From Brachypterus glaber (taxonomy: Eukaryota; Arthropoda; Insecta; Coleoptera; Kateretidae), in contig OY294045.1 in NCBI GenBank assembly GCA_958510825.1, positions 98,082,988-98,146,987 of the forward strand: 64,000 nucleotides of DNA, written 5' to 3'. Under the pieces are notes generated by a model. That model ran no database searches, was not told the origin of the DNA, and was given only the letters and a program-made list of their open reading frames with translations. This document shows positions 34,005 through 45,879 of this stretch, in pieces; position 1 is the stretch's first letter; each line of letters begins with the position of its first letter. Made by a program: the position numbers and the translations under genes.

Positions 34005-36500
34005 CAGTCAAATAACGAGAAATTCCTATGTTAAATTGCAATAAATGTACACGAGCTGATATCTTAAAGGGTAGTAGTGGATAGTAACAGAACACTCCTG
34101 TTAGTTTTTCACCGGGTGATTTGCGTAAGGGTTGTCCGCTAACTTAAATTTTAAAAACGTTTTCTTAATCAGCGTGCAGAGTTGACTCTTGGTACTTTCC
34201 AGCAGCCCGAAACTGTCAGTCTACCAATATCACTCTGTACGATGATTAGAAAATAGATTGATGGAATAATAAATTAAATTTTATGGGTGAGTGCGGTTAT
34301 CTCGCTAAAAATGTATCTTACAATAAAAATACATATACCCAATTTTGTTAAGGAGGAAATTTCCAACAATTTTTGTTTTAATCATTTTTTTAATATATTA
34401 TTAACAACTGAGTTATGAACCCACTAAGCAAAATAACCTTACGAGAAGCTTACCGCAAGCATTCTTTGGGATGTGTAAGTTAGGAAGAAAGTTTAAAGTA
34501 AGCTTGCAGTAAGCTTGTATATACCTTGTAAAAGACTTTTTAAAGCTTGCATCGGTAAGTTTGTAAGTTTCGTAAGGTTCAGGCAAGCTTGAGGTAATGT
34601 TTAGAGTAAGCTTCACAGAAGGTTTATTTAAAGTTTAATATACAGGTTACGAAAAAAAAATTAACAAGGGGTGGCGGCGGAGTTGGTTAATTTTAGAGAG
34701 GGCAATATTAAAATATGAGATCCTATGACAGGATTTCATAGAAAATTTTTTGCCATTCCTCCCTCCACATATCTGCTCCTGTCCAGTGAAGGGAATTTTC
34801 CACAGGCATGGAGAATCCGTACTAATCCGATGATATACATCAAATTAGCATACTATCTAGCGACTAAACAGTACTGTTCAGTTTACATAATTCGAGAAAA
34901 AGACTTTATAAGGTCCTTAATTTTTAATCAGTATATAAACTTTAAAACTTTGTTTAGTGGTAGAAAAGAAAATGTGGCGCCACCTACCCACTGAACAAAA
35001 ATAACTTACAAGAAGCTTACCTCAAGCTTTAAGTAAGTTAGGAAGAAAGCTTTAGGAAACCTTACTTTCGTAAGGTTTAGGAAAACTGGAGATAATGTTG
35101 AAATAAGAAAAAATAAAAAGACGGAAATTTTAAAGAACAAAATAAAAAAAAGGTCTCAACTCGCTTTTTCCCTGACGAAAATTAAAAAAAAAATTAAATG
35201 TATCTGACGAAAATGTTGATGATAAAAAAAACTCGCTTCTAAAAAGCTTTTTCCTGGCGAAAAAATTCGCACTAAAAAAAAAGCTTTACCACCTGAACCC
35301 CTGACGCAAGTTTTGATTGATGACTAAAAAAGGGGCTCTGAAAAATTACATCCCTGGGATTTAGTCGAATAAATTAAAAATTTGCCTAATGAATCCAAAT
35401 ATTTGCCGAATTGAAAAACATTGGGGTGGGGGACACCGCCCCCATACCCCCCTTATGTCCGGCCATGGATGTACTTTCATAATTATAGGGGAATTCTCAT
35501 GACTTAAGACATGTTGTCTATAAGCTTATATTCTTATATTCTAGAATTTAAAGTTAAAATAAAAGTTTTCTCTTCTTTTCATTTGAAACCTTTAATGAGT
35601 TAGTAAAACTAAAGCTTAACGTAAAGTTTCAAAAGTAACCTTTCTGAAAGTTTATATCAAAGCTTGACGTAACCTTTTTTTTACAAACGTTTTTAAAAGC
35701 TTGTAAATTTAAGCTTACAGCAACGTTTCATAAGTAACCTTTCTGAAAGTTTATATTAAAGCTTTAATTTGAAACCTTGCGTAAGTTAGGAATATAAATC
35801 TTGACGTAACCTTTTTTTACACACGTTTTTAAAAGCTTGCAAATGTAAGCTTACAGGGACGTTGGCAAGGTTGCATGCTCAGTGGGAATATTCAAAAATG
35901 GTCATGTTGGGGGTGAAGTTGGTTTTTTCGTTTTTCCAGCCAAATTATTAATCGAAGGTTATGGGCGAACTTGTAGTTCTTGAAATTCTCTAAAGCTTTA
36001 TACATTATGCAGTTTCATAAGAATTTTTTACGGTTACAGTGGGCGCTGAAATTCGAGTTGCGCCCTCTGTAACCGTATCAAAGTTCCTATGAAAATTTAA
36101 AATACATGAAACTTATAGATAATTTCAAGAGCTACAAGTTTGCTCATAACCACTTTTATCCTCCGATGAATAATTTGGCTGAAAAATGAATAAAACAATT
36201 TCGCCTCCAACGGCTATTTTTAAATCAACTCGATTGTTATTAATATATTAAAAAAATCATCCAAACAAAAATTGTTGGAAATTTCCTCCTTAACAAAATT
36301 GGTTATATGCATTTTTATCGTAAGATGCATATTGAGAAACTCACCCCTAAAATTGAAGATATCGGACACCCCTTACGCAAATCACCCGGTGAAAAACTAA
36401 CAGGAGTGTGCTGTTACCATCCGCTACTACCCTTCAAAATATCCGCCCTTGTACATTTATTGTAATTTACATTTATTATTTTACTGGAGTATAACCAGAC
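34005..36500. repeat. Large inverted-repeat element with nested AAGCTTAC-rich unit
   Basis: Arms at 34005-34396 and 36225-36500 are complementary (for example GGAGGAAATTTCCAACAA, and CACCGGGTGATTTGCGTAAG). Inside, 34430-35885 is bounded by CCCACTAAGCA and TGCTCAGTGGG and is filled with words like GTAAGCTT and AAGCTTGC. A second CCCACTGAACA start lies at 34987, so this is itself composite. No ORF resembles a transposase. Confidence 0.55.
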
Positions 36501-36836
36501 TATATTTTCCTTTTTCTATTTTTGGCTGCTGAAAACGATTTTGATAATGAAAAAACTCGCTGACCTCCAAAGTACCTCGCTTCCTTTTTATGTATAAGTG
36601 GTTTCAGTCAGATTTGGCTCAATTTGGTATGTCTTAGTTCTCGACTTTCTGATTAAAAGTTTTTTTAGGCACAACTTCCAAAATTTAACAGTTTGGAGCT
36701 AGATAATTTTGAAGATTTCTAGCTAGCTTGTCCAATATTCATTATCGAAGAAACTCAAAATCGTTTTCAGCGAAAAGAAAAAACCGTAATAAGAAAAATA
36801 TAGTCTGACTATTATAGTAATAGTATAATACTATTA
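36493..36836. mobile_element. Hairpin MITE
   Basis: GACTATATTTTCCTTTTTC and GCTGAAAACGATTTTGA at the left are complemented at 36760-36830. Confidence 0.5.
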
Positions 36837-37005
36837 ATAAGTTGACGGGCACTCCCTATTTTCTGATTTTTTTTTGTGCCCGTAGTTCTTTTTTATAAAA
36901 AGTACAATGTAAATTTTTTTTATACGATAAATCGGACGCTGATCAGCGTACCGTTTTGAGCCTCAATAGAAATTTTGACACCGTACAGCGTTGTGTTGAA
37001 GTTTC

Positions 37006-37171
37006 TAACGTCGCACACAGGTAAAAAATACCACAAAAAAAAAACGGAAAAAAAATCATGAAGCGTCGAAAGTTCAATATTTATAAACCTTATAGTGACC
37101 TCTAAATGATTTTAATACATTTTTTTCTTTTTTTTTTTTTTGATTTTTTACCTGTGTGCGTCTTACGGCGT
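37006..37171. mobile_element. Hairpin MITE with ACGTCGCACACAGGTA ends
   Basis: AACGTCGCACACAGGTAAAA is mirrored by ATTTTTTACCTGTGTGCG at the right. The same left end recurs at 47170. Confidence 0.5.
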
Positions 37172-37324
37172 CAGTGGCCTTAAACGTGTTAAGAGTAAAT
37201 GACGCGATATTTTTGAAGGTGCACTATAGTCTGATGCCAAAATAATTGAGAGTGACTCACCACTGCAACGGTGGGCAGACCTCCCGCGCGCCGTTGAAAT
37301 ATTAAGTCATAATAGTTATTTATG

Positions 37325-38130
37325 GTACTAGTGGGTAAAGTAAGATATTGCCCATGAGAAAATTAACCTGCGAGGCGTCAGCCAAGCAGGTTAATTTTCG
37401 AGAGGGCAATATCGGTTTACCCATGAGTGCCATACGAGGTTTTATCCAATAAATAGCTTAGGAATTCATATTTTTATTAAAAATTTTAATGACATTTACA
37501 AGAAAATAATTTGACAAGTGACAGTTGAGTGGGTAAAATAAATAATTATCCACTCAATAAAGTAAAAGCCACGCGGGGGTTATTATTAAGTTTATCTATT
37601 TAAAATAAAGCTGGTAATTGTATTATATTTATTTTTGGATAATTTAATTACAAGTCCAAATATTTTGTACTCATATTTTGTTAATTTAAGAATTATATAC
37701 TCGATTATAGGCTGGTTATAATCTATAATTATTACTTAATTAACCATTTAAAAAATTAACCAATGAAATGTAAAGGTTGGTTTACCCAACAAATAACACT
37801 AAGAATTTAACCAATGAAACGAATTGGTCTAAACATTGACAATAAATCTGACATTTAATTGGTCAAATGCTTAGTTAATTATTGGTTAGGTAAACCAAAC
37901 TTAAGATGATAAATAGATATCTATGACAAATAAATATAAATTTTTATGGGTCAATTCTTATTTTGGTGATTAATAATTTAAATACAGGTTAACATAAACC
38001 AAACATATAGATATTATAATACCTATGTATTACTACATATTTAAATTAAATATATTTTAAGAACTGAATAATATTCTCAAAGACAGAAGGCAAAAAACAG
38101 AAAAAATAATAATAATAGAGTTTTCACTTT
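37325..38130. other. AT-rich stretch with a short hairpin
   Basis: A hairpin at 37345-37430 (TTAACCTGC...GCAGGTTAA) is the only structure seen. There is no gene. Confidence 0.4.
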
Positions 38131-38220
38131 TAATACTGAGAGTAAAAATTTTAGATTTTAAGCTTTCACGGCCATTAAGATATAAAGAACTTTTACTTTC
38201 GGGTTTAGACCGTGTTAATG

Positions 38221-38278
38221 GATTTTCACTTTCCGACGTTTCGTCTCTTACTACTAGAGACATCTTCACGGATTAATC
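38221..38278 (-). ncRNA. Hammerhead-like motif with mutated core (Penelope copy 2, inverted arm)
   Basis: Same layout as the other three, but the first core base is changed (GTGAAGA instead of CTGAAGA on the minus strand). C3 is needed for hammerhead cleavage in known ribozymes, so this one is expected to be dead. Confidence 0.5.
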
Positions 38279-38410
38279 TGAAACTAAGTTTCGAATCAAC
38301 TTGTGTCACTATTTATGACGAGTTGTGGTTATTCACCCGTGACGAGGTTTTTCCTATCAAAGACTTCCATATTGCAGGTAAGTGGTAACCAGTGTCCCGA
38401 TTGATATTGT

Positions 38411-39222
38411 TCACTTCCCTTTTTGGACGTTTTGGTTTACAAAACGGAAAATGGCTCAATAGGATACACGGTATACAGGAAGAAAACCCACACTGACAGA
38501 TACCTAAACGCATTTTCACATCACCATCCCTCTGAAAAACGCTCGGTAGTTAATTCACTTGTTCATAGGGCTTTCATGATTTCAGACAAGAATTCCCTAG
38601 ACACAGAACTCCTTAAACTAACCAAAGCCTTGACCATGAACGGTTATACCAAAAAAGACATTAATAAGACCATATACAAATACAGAAATCCCAGACCCAA
38701 ACAACAGGACAATAGTGACAATGACAGACACAAGTTATACTTCCCTATGTAAGCGGTATCACGGATAAAATAGGTAAACTTTTGAAGAAGTCAAATATTA
38801 AGCCTATATTTCGGTCCAACCAAAAATTAGGTCAATGTTTGACTTCAACAAAAGACAAAATACCCCTGAGTTCAGAAGGCGTATATAAAATACCCTGCTC
38901 CTGTGGTACGGTTTACATAGGTGAAACTAAGAGAAAAATTTCTACAAGACTTCAAGAGCATGAGCGCAATATAAGAAAGAAACAAATTTCCTTATCGGCA
39001 GTAGCCGAACATGTACATGAAACAGGTCATAAAATCAATTTGTCTGAAACAAAACAAATATTAACAGAAAACAGAAAAATACCAAGGAAGATACGGGAAT
39101 CGATAGAAATCATCAAGCATCCTAACAATATCAATCGGGACACTGGTTACCACTTACCTGCAATATGGAAGTCTTTGATAGGAAAAACCTCGTCACGGGT
39201 GAATAACCACAACTCGTCATAA
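38411..39222 (+). pseudogene. Penelope-like RT thumb and GIY-YIG endonuclease, frameshifted
   Basis: The frame begins at the truncation point with LPFLDVLVYKTENG and YRKKTHTDRYLNAF, the RT thumb of the family. Compared with copy 1 it has lost one GACA unit (about 38722-38731), which shifts the frame and stops it at 38750. The downstream frame, 38782-39222, restores the endonuclease (GVYKIPCSCGTVYIGETK). The RT palm is absent. This copy preserves slightly more of the N-terminal side than copy 1. Confidence 0.85.
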
Positions 39223-39256
39223 ATAGTGACACAAGTTGATTCGAAACTTAGTTTCA

Positions 39257-39314
39257 GATTAATCCCTGAAGATGTCTCTAGTAGTAAGAGACGAAACGTC
39301 GGAAAGTGAAAATC
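39257..39314 (+). ncRNA. Hammerhead-like motif, 3' pLTR of Penelope copy 2
   Basis: It is identical in core to 5363-5420: CTGAAGA, GTCTCT/AGAGAC hairpin, GAAACGTC, and stem I pairs TCC/GGA and GATT/AATC. It lies downstream of and in the same orientation as the endonuclease frame. Confidence 0.55.
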
Positions 39315-39404
39315 CATTAACACGGTCTAAACCCGAAAGTGAAAGTACTGAGAGTAAAAATTTAAAAATCGTACCGGAAAATGGGCTACAAGAAAAACAC
39401 AATT

Positions 39405-40670
39405 TAGATAGATAGATAGATAGATTTATTCTTGCTAAAAAAATTACAAACGTCAGAAAAAAATACAGTAGAGAAAAAAAAATTAAACATAAAATATTAA
39501 AAGTCTAGATCATTGAAGTTATTATCTAAATATTCTTCAAGGCTATAGAATGCCTTTTTAATTAAATAAAATTTTATACGCTTTACAAAAACAGAAAATG
39601 ACATACATCTAAAATTTGTAGGTAACACATTAAAAAATTTTATACAGTAGTAGTTAGGGCCGGTTTTTGACCTTTCCAGTCTTAATTGTGGTATACAAAG
39701 ATCAGTCTTATTTCTCGTATTATATGTGTGTTTTGTGAGAAGAGATCTGGGTTCTTCCTAAGATAAATTAGGCAATTTAATATAAACAAAGAAGGAAAAG
39801 TAAGGATCCCCAACTTGATAAAGTGCTGTTTGCATTCATCCCTATATTTCAAACCCGCAACTATTCTAAGTGCTTGGCGTTGTAACCCGAAGATCCGGTG
39901 CCTACATGACGAGTGACCCCAGGCTACAATACCATAGTTTAGCAGCGATTGAAACAGAGCGAAGAATGCATTTCGCAATATTGGCTCTGACAGACATAAT
40001 GAAAGTGATCGAAGCAGGTAAATATTTTTGCATAGCTTTTTTGATAAAGCAGTACCATGGTTATTCCAGGTCAACTCAGAATCTAGATGTAGACCTAAAA
40101 ATTTCACACTTGTTGATAGATCTTGATCTTCTAGGTTTCGCAAAGTAAAAATCATATTAACGGTTTTACTTTGATTAAGACATAATCTGTTATCCAAGAA
40201 CCACACAGAGGCTTTCAATTGTATGTCACGAATTTTAATCGATCCCATTATAAAGGATTCATCTTGGACCCCGAAATTTGTGTCATCTGCAAATAATGTG
40301 CAAGCTGCGTCCGAAACAAATTCCGGTAGGTCGTTAATAAAAATTAAAAAAAGTAAAGGGCCTAGGATAGACCCTTGTGGTACCCCAAATCCCACAGGCC
40401 TGTCTTCAGACCGAGATCCGTTGAACAGTACCTGTTGGGTTCTACCAGATAAATAGGAACTTATTAATTTAACACTATTACGATCAAAATTGTAGTAATA
40501 CAGTTTTCTTATTAAGATGTCATGGGATACACAATCGAAAGCCTTCGTGAGATCCAAGAATGTGGCAAAATTGAATTGTTTGTTTTCATAGGATGAAATT
40601 ACAGTATTAATAAATTTAAGTATAGCGTCAATAGTCGATTTACCCCTGCGAATTTGAAAATTGGATGTTT
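39405..40670 (-). pseudogene. 5'-truncated LINE reverse transcriptase with (ATCT)n tail
   Basis: The frame is open from about 40665 (RRGKSTIDAILKFINTVISS) to 39682. It contains FLDLTKAFDCVSHDIL, GVPQGSILGPLLFLIFINDLP and the catalytic LFADDTNF. After it come a 270-bp 3' UTR and a GATA-type tail (39405-39424 on the plus strand). Truncation is just before the RT fingers. RT residues are conserved, which suggests a fairly young insertion. It lies on the opposite strand to Penelope copy 2. Confidence 0.8.
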
Positions 40671-40748
40671 AAATGGACATTCTACCATTGTACTTTAACC
40701 TGAAGATATATTATTTTGTTGTTTAAGTCCTTATAACATGTTTATTGT

Positions 40749-41952
40749 ATACACGGTGTATTTGAAATAGGGTCGGTAATTTTAACAGATTCTACATCAT
40801 AAAATATGACAGATTCTACATCATAAAATATGACAAAAAGTTCCAATAAACATATGTCTAAAAATGCGTCATAAGGGAGCTACGCCCCTTTGAAAGTGGC
40901 TAAAAAAATCGGTTTTTATTTAATAACTCAGGAACCCTTTGAGATATATCAATGAAGTTTTACACGTCAACTAATTCTACCAAGGCCCGTTTTTATGCGT
41001 TATTTTCGTGTACTTGTTTCAACCAGGGGTATGCGAAACGGGGGAGGGGCTTATCAGTTTTTTGTCCCAAACTTTTTTTTGTGTAACTTTTTTGCAATTT
41101 TATTTTTGAAATATGATTCCCCAGGTCAAAATACATAAAAAAGGTACTCTTGTTGTAATACTGTAGGATTAACCGTTTTCGAGAAAAAATCATTTGAAGG
41201 TGAAATTCCACGGTTCGAGGACGAAAAATTAAATACTAAAATGTTGAAAACCAAAATTTTAATGATGCAGGGCGAATGTACATTAAAAACTAAGAAAAAA
41301 GCCTCATATACAGGTACTTCCAAAAATGAATCCTAATGGAGCTATGGTCTCCTAAATATGCACCATTTTTAAAGGGCTATGGTAGCTTTAAAAGCGTTTT
41401 TTTCGACCTACATGCATGGAAACTTTTTTTCTTAGTTTTTGATGTATAATAACATTGCATCATTAAAATTTTGGTTTTCGACATTTTAGTATTTAATTTT
41501 TCGTCCTCGAACCGTGAATTTTCACCTTCAAATGAACTTTTCTCGAAAACAGTTAATCCTACAGTATTACAACAAGAGTACCTTTTTTATTTATTTTGAC
41601 CTAATGAATCATATTTCAAAAATAAAATTGCAAAAAAGTTACACAGAAAAAAGTTTGGGACAAAAAACTGATAAGGCCCCCCCGTTTCGCACACCCCTGG
41701 TTTAAATAAGTACGTGAAAATGACATACAAAGATGGGCCTTATTAGGATTAATTCACGTGCAAAACCTCGTTAATATATCTCAAAGGGTTCCTGAGTTAT
41801 TAAATAAAAACCGATTTTTTTAGCCAATTTCAAAGGGGCGTAGCTCCCTTATGACGCATTTTTAGACATATGTTTATAGGAACTTTTTGTCATATTTTAT
41901 CATGTAGAATCACCTGTTAAAATTTCCGACCCTATTTCAAATACACCCTGTA
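40749..41952. mobile_element. MITE with long TIRs, TACACGGTGTATTTGAAATA family
   Basis: Arms of several hundred bases are inverted, including GGGAGCTACGCCCCTTTGAA and its complement. The central part is also mirrored (41220 against 41500), so the whole element could fold back. A partial relative is at 47232-47600. Confidence 0.75.
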
Positions 41953-42353
41953 TTATGCGCTTATCAGTATGTATATTTTTTTTGAAGAATTTTTGAGAAA
42001 CAGTTTGTTATTTTTTATTTTATTATAATACATAATGTATTAACTTTATTTAAGCTCGAATAACAATGAAGAATAAATATTTTCTTATTAAATTATTGTT
42101 GTAGTTTAATTTTCTTTCTGTTCTTTAAGAGAAAAATAAAACTTTGAAAAGAAAATTAGCGAGAAAAGAGAAGTACCTACGAAACAGTAGTTCTGAAGTC
42201 AGTTTAAGTTTAAAACAACCAGTAGATTACTCATTACCATCAACAGCAAAATAATAGGAATTCGTTTTCGGAGAATACTGTAAGTTTTTCACAATTTGGG
42301 AATTTATATAGAAACAACTCCGTTAAATCCGAATCCGTTAGAATTGCTATGTC

Positions 42354-43095
42354 TACAGGGTGGCCCAAAAACAAAATTTGAAAGAGTTTCGCCCATAAAT
42401 TCTCTCTTACAACTCGTTTCTTAAAAAAAAATTGTTGCCAAATTTTCTTAGATAGTTGGAGCACCGAGAACCGGAACCGGAAGTTGCTAACCCATACCAT
42501 CTCGGCGGCAGAGCTTCTCAAAATACTTACTTTTTCGGATGTTTTACAATTTCTGTAGATTTGCTTAGTTGCTGAGAGGAAGAGGTTTAAGATTAGCACC
42601 AAGAAAGAGGAAGAAAAAAATGAATGAAAAATGGCAGCAATTAACAGGCGCTTGTCCGAGCCATATGCCGTCGCCAAACCCTATCATCCCGATCATGACA
42701 GGTTCGAAGGCCTTTTAGCCAAACTCTTCCGCCCCTTAGCGGCTATAACCGTGGTCCAGAACACCTTAAGTTTAAATCTGGGGAGTGGCGACCAGTGCGG
42801 ACTGGCTACCGGATCGGCTCGGGTTAATTTTAGGGGAGGCCGAAGATGGCGTTTGCGCAGGAAGAAAAAAAATTGTTACTTACCTCGAAAGTTCAAACGC
42901 CAGTTATTAACCAAAAAAAAAAAGTCCAAAATACACGAAAAATGTCCAAACGAAAAAAAAATATATAGGCCAAAATCAGTATTTAGGTGGTCCCTAGAAT
43001 GTTGATCAAGCCCCCTAAATTTGACACGCCTCCTACCTACAAATTTCGAAAAAAATCTATTTTAGCCAGTCGCATATTTTTTGGGTCACCCTGTA
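42354..43095. mobile_element. Non-autonomous element with TACAGGGTGGCCCAAAAA ends
   Basis: TACAGGGTGGCCCAAAAA pairs with TTTTTTGGGTCACCCTGTA. The 741-bp interior has ORFs on both strands (42631-43005 and 42677-42240) with no domain I recognise. Confidence 0.55.
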
Positions 43096-43165
43096 TCAAT
43101 GCATTATGAAGGCGCGGAATGACTATTCCATACGTGTTGTAGACTATACTTTTTCTTTGACTGAA

Positions 43166-43735
43166 AATATGAAACACTGTATGGCTTTAAACTGCGGACA
43201 AGGTTAAAAACCATGTTTTTTGTGACTCGACATTGTAAATGCAACAAAACACATATTTTTAAATAAATCAATTAATATTATTTAATAATTTTATCAAATC
43301 AGTACTTAAAAAAGATTTTTATTTAATTTTAGGACATATTTAGAAATTATAATGCAAAAATTGAAGGTTATGTCAGATTGTTGTGACAGATATCAGTTTT
43401 AAATATTTAACAATAGATGGAGCCGTTTTAATTTTTTGAATTAAATTGATAAAAAACTGGTCAAATATTAGGAAAAACTAATAAACTTTATGTAATTTTA
43501 ACGCAAAACTTTAAATTGCATTAAATTATTCAATATTTCATGGTAAAATATATAAATTTTTGCTAATTTTGCTACAGTTTTCTTTACTTTTATAAACAAA
43601 AGATGGCACTACATGTGCTCATTCTAACACTTGATACGGAATATTCATACCGTATCTAGAGCTAGAATGAATTCATTCTGTCTTTGAAAAGTGTGTGTAT
43701 TTGCTTACATTCTAAAGCAGTCGTAGAAAAAATAA
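43166..43735 (+). repeat. Dispersed repeat, copy 2 (partner at 7237-7760)
   Basis: It starts ATGAAACACTGTATGGC and keeps the order of copy 1, with a 50-bp insertion around 43640-43690. Confidence 0.75.
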
Positions 43736-43984
43736 ATTCCTAAATTATACCTAAAATTATAAAAAAACAGGGCCATCACCAAGAACTTTTAACAGTAGGT
43801 ACTTTTGAAAATGATCTGCTGCAATTTTGTGGTGATGATTATGAATAGACCAAAATCCACTGGTTGTTTGATTTTATCATTCTTTAAAACTTAAACTGGA
43901 TTGAGGACTGCCGTGAACAATTATAAACTCCCAAAAAGCAGTTTCGTTGTAGGCCTGTGTAATCGTGGTCTTGGGATTTTTTTG

Positions 43985-44540
43985 GCAGACTAACATCTCT
44001 ACTCTAAATTTCTCTACTCCCTAACATCCCTACTCCATAACATCCCTACTCCACAACAACTCTACTCCGTAACATCTCTACTCCATAACAATGTCATCTC
44101 TACTCTGTAACAACTCTACTCCACACTGTAGACACTCGATTAGCCACTTGTCATAACTCGAAAGAATATTTGTCATGCTAAGTCACTGTCAAAAATGAAT
44201 TCAGTTTATTAATTACTTACATATTAGTGCATGTTAAGAGTACGCGGTCATTGTTGCTTTTAGAATAATTCATTTATGATTGTTCTAGATTTACATTTAA
44301 AGATAAACGTTTTCTAGGAAAAAAATAAAATAATCTAGAAGAAGATTCTTTGTTCTTTGAACTGCTCATTTATTATTAAGTGGCTAATAAAGTGCATATA
44401 GTGTGGAGTAGAGTTGTTACGGAGTAGAGATGTTATGGAGTAGAGATTTTACGGAGTAGAGTTGTTGTGGAGTAGGGATGTTATGGAGTAGGGATGTTAG
44501 GGAGTAGAGAAATTTAGAGTAGAGATGTTAGTCTGACATT
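43985..44540. mobile_element. Foldback element with iterated TAACATCTCTACTCC units
   Basis: The left arm (43985-44130) holds about eight units of a 14-17 bp repeat (TAACATCCCTACTCCA and variants). The right arm (44396-44535) holds the complement in mirror order. The outermost words TCAGACTAACATC-like sequences also pair. It ends about 140 bp upstream of the gene A start codon. Confidence 0.75.
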
Positions 44541-44678
44541 TTTTTAATAAAAATTTTATCAACATAGACAATGTCTGTCAATGTCAAAAAACAATTAATT
44601 TTTCAACATGCAGACAAAAAATTCTGGTTAAAAATCTAGAACATGAGGAAAAAAAGTTAAAAAAAAATCTCACGTAAT

Positions 44679-44806
44679 ATGCCATCAAACGATAACGAAT
44701 ACTACAACAATGTTGCCAACGATTGTGCCATAGCTGCAATTATCCAGGGAAGATTGGCTTACTTTTTGATGTCCTTGCATGCCCCCAATCCCAGTTTCCT
44801 AACCAA
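44679..44806 (+). CDS. Gene A, exon 1 (unrecognised membrane protein)
   Basis: Starts with ATG at 44679 and encodes 42 residues beginning MPSNDNEYYNNVANDCAIAA, ending at a GTAAGA donor in phase 2. IIQGRLAYFLMSL is hydrophobic and could start a membrane segment. QGRLAY...NPSFL aligns with QGALSY...NPSLV in exon 1 of gene B, with the same donor phase, which supports a real gene. Intron 1 (44807-48563) is filled with foldback and MITE sequence. I do not recognise the family. Confidence 0.75.
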
Positions 44807-45044
44807 GTAAGAGTCCAGTAAATACATCGAAAAATAATGATTCTTGATTTAGTTTATTTGTTTGTTTATCTAATTATTATATCATTTATAAAATATTACA
44901 ATAAATGTTAATCCTGTATTGGGTATTTCCATTGTTATGGGTGGACACTGATACTTTGATTTTTAATTTTAATTAGTAACATTTTTGACAATTTTTGTGT
45001 TTCTAGTGCTCTAATATAACCAGTACGGCGTATTTCCGGATAGG

Positions 45045-45855
45045 GGACTTTACCTGGAAAAAAATTACCTAGCAAGCAATTGCCTCTAAAATTTTTACCT
45101 CGAAAACCGTTACACTGAAAAATTTTACCTCGAAAGCCCATTACCTCGCACGAAAATTACCTCGAAAGGACATTACCTCGAAAGAAAATACCTCGAACGG
45201 ACATCACCTCGCATAAAAAATTACCTCTAAAATACATATTTTTTTTAAAAATTATGAAAAACCAAACCAAACAATTTTTTTTTTTAGAAAAAGAAGGGAA
45301 TAAACAGCAATAAACTTAGTTATTTAACGCAATAATATTGATATATTATACAAAAAGAAAGTATTTGAAATCACAAATAATCAAAAATCTGTCAATAAAT
45401 CTACAATAAATCTAAACCATTTTAAAAAATAAATAAATAATTAACAATAAATGTTTTACTTTTTAATGAATTTCACCATATTTCCAAATTTCCAAAAACA
45501 CTTGTCTTTGTACACACGATCTTTATAATACACAAAGTTTTTATACAACGCTAATTTATGTTTCGCGAACTCTCGATTCATTTTGAAATATTTACTAAAA
45601 CTAAAAGCTAATATTTGCCCGTAAATTAAAGTTTAATCAAAATAATAATAAAATATGAACAAAAAACTATAATATACAACAATCGCAAAGAAACAGAAAA
45701 AAATTTAAAAAAAGTCCTTTTCGAGGTAAACGCCGTTCGAGGTAAAATCTTTCGAGGTAATGTACTGTCGAGGTAACGACTTTTCGAGGTAATGTCCTTT
45801 TGAGGTAAATTTTTTCGAGGTATTTTTTTCGAGGTAAAGACCGGCTTCCGTATTT
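45045..45855. mobile_element. Foldback element with iterated TTACCTCGAAA units
   Basis: The left arm (45049-45240) has about ten units of TTACCTCGAAAG/A-like sequence and the right arm (45717-45845) has about seven in complement (TTTCGAGGTAA). The middle 470 bp is AT-rich. It lies in intron 1 of gene A. Confidence 0.75.
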
Positions 45856-45879
45856 CCAGTATTTCCCGTATTTCTAGTT

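Larger units (their letters stand above)
38152..39345 (+). mobile_element. Penelope-like element, 5'-truncated, copy 2
   Basis: It is flanked by an 18-bp duplication, TACTGAGAGTAAAAATTT (38134-38151 and 39346-39363). The layout equals copy 1: an inverted 3' end at the left (38152-38410), the RT thumb plus GIY-YIG frame, and then the 3' end. The inverted arm extends further (TAGATTTTAAGCTTTCACGG) than the 3' end. Confidence 0.88.

Noticed and set aside
42631..43005. 124-codon ORF starting MAAINRRLSEPYAVAKP
   Set aside because: It lies wholly within a TIR element, overlaps an equally long ORF on the other strand and has no recognisable domain.
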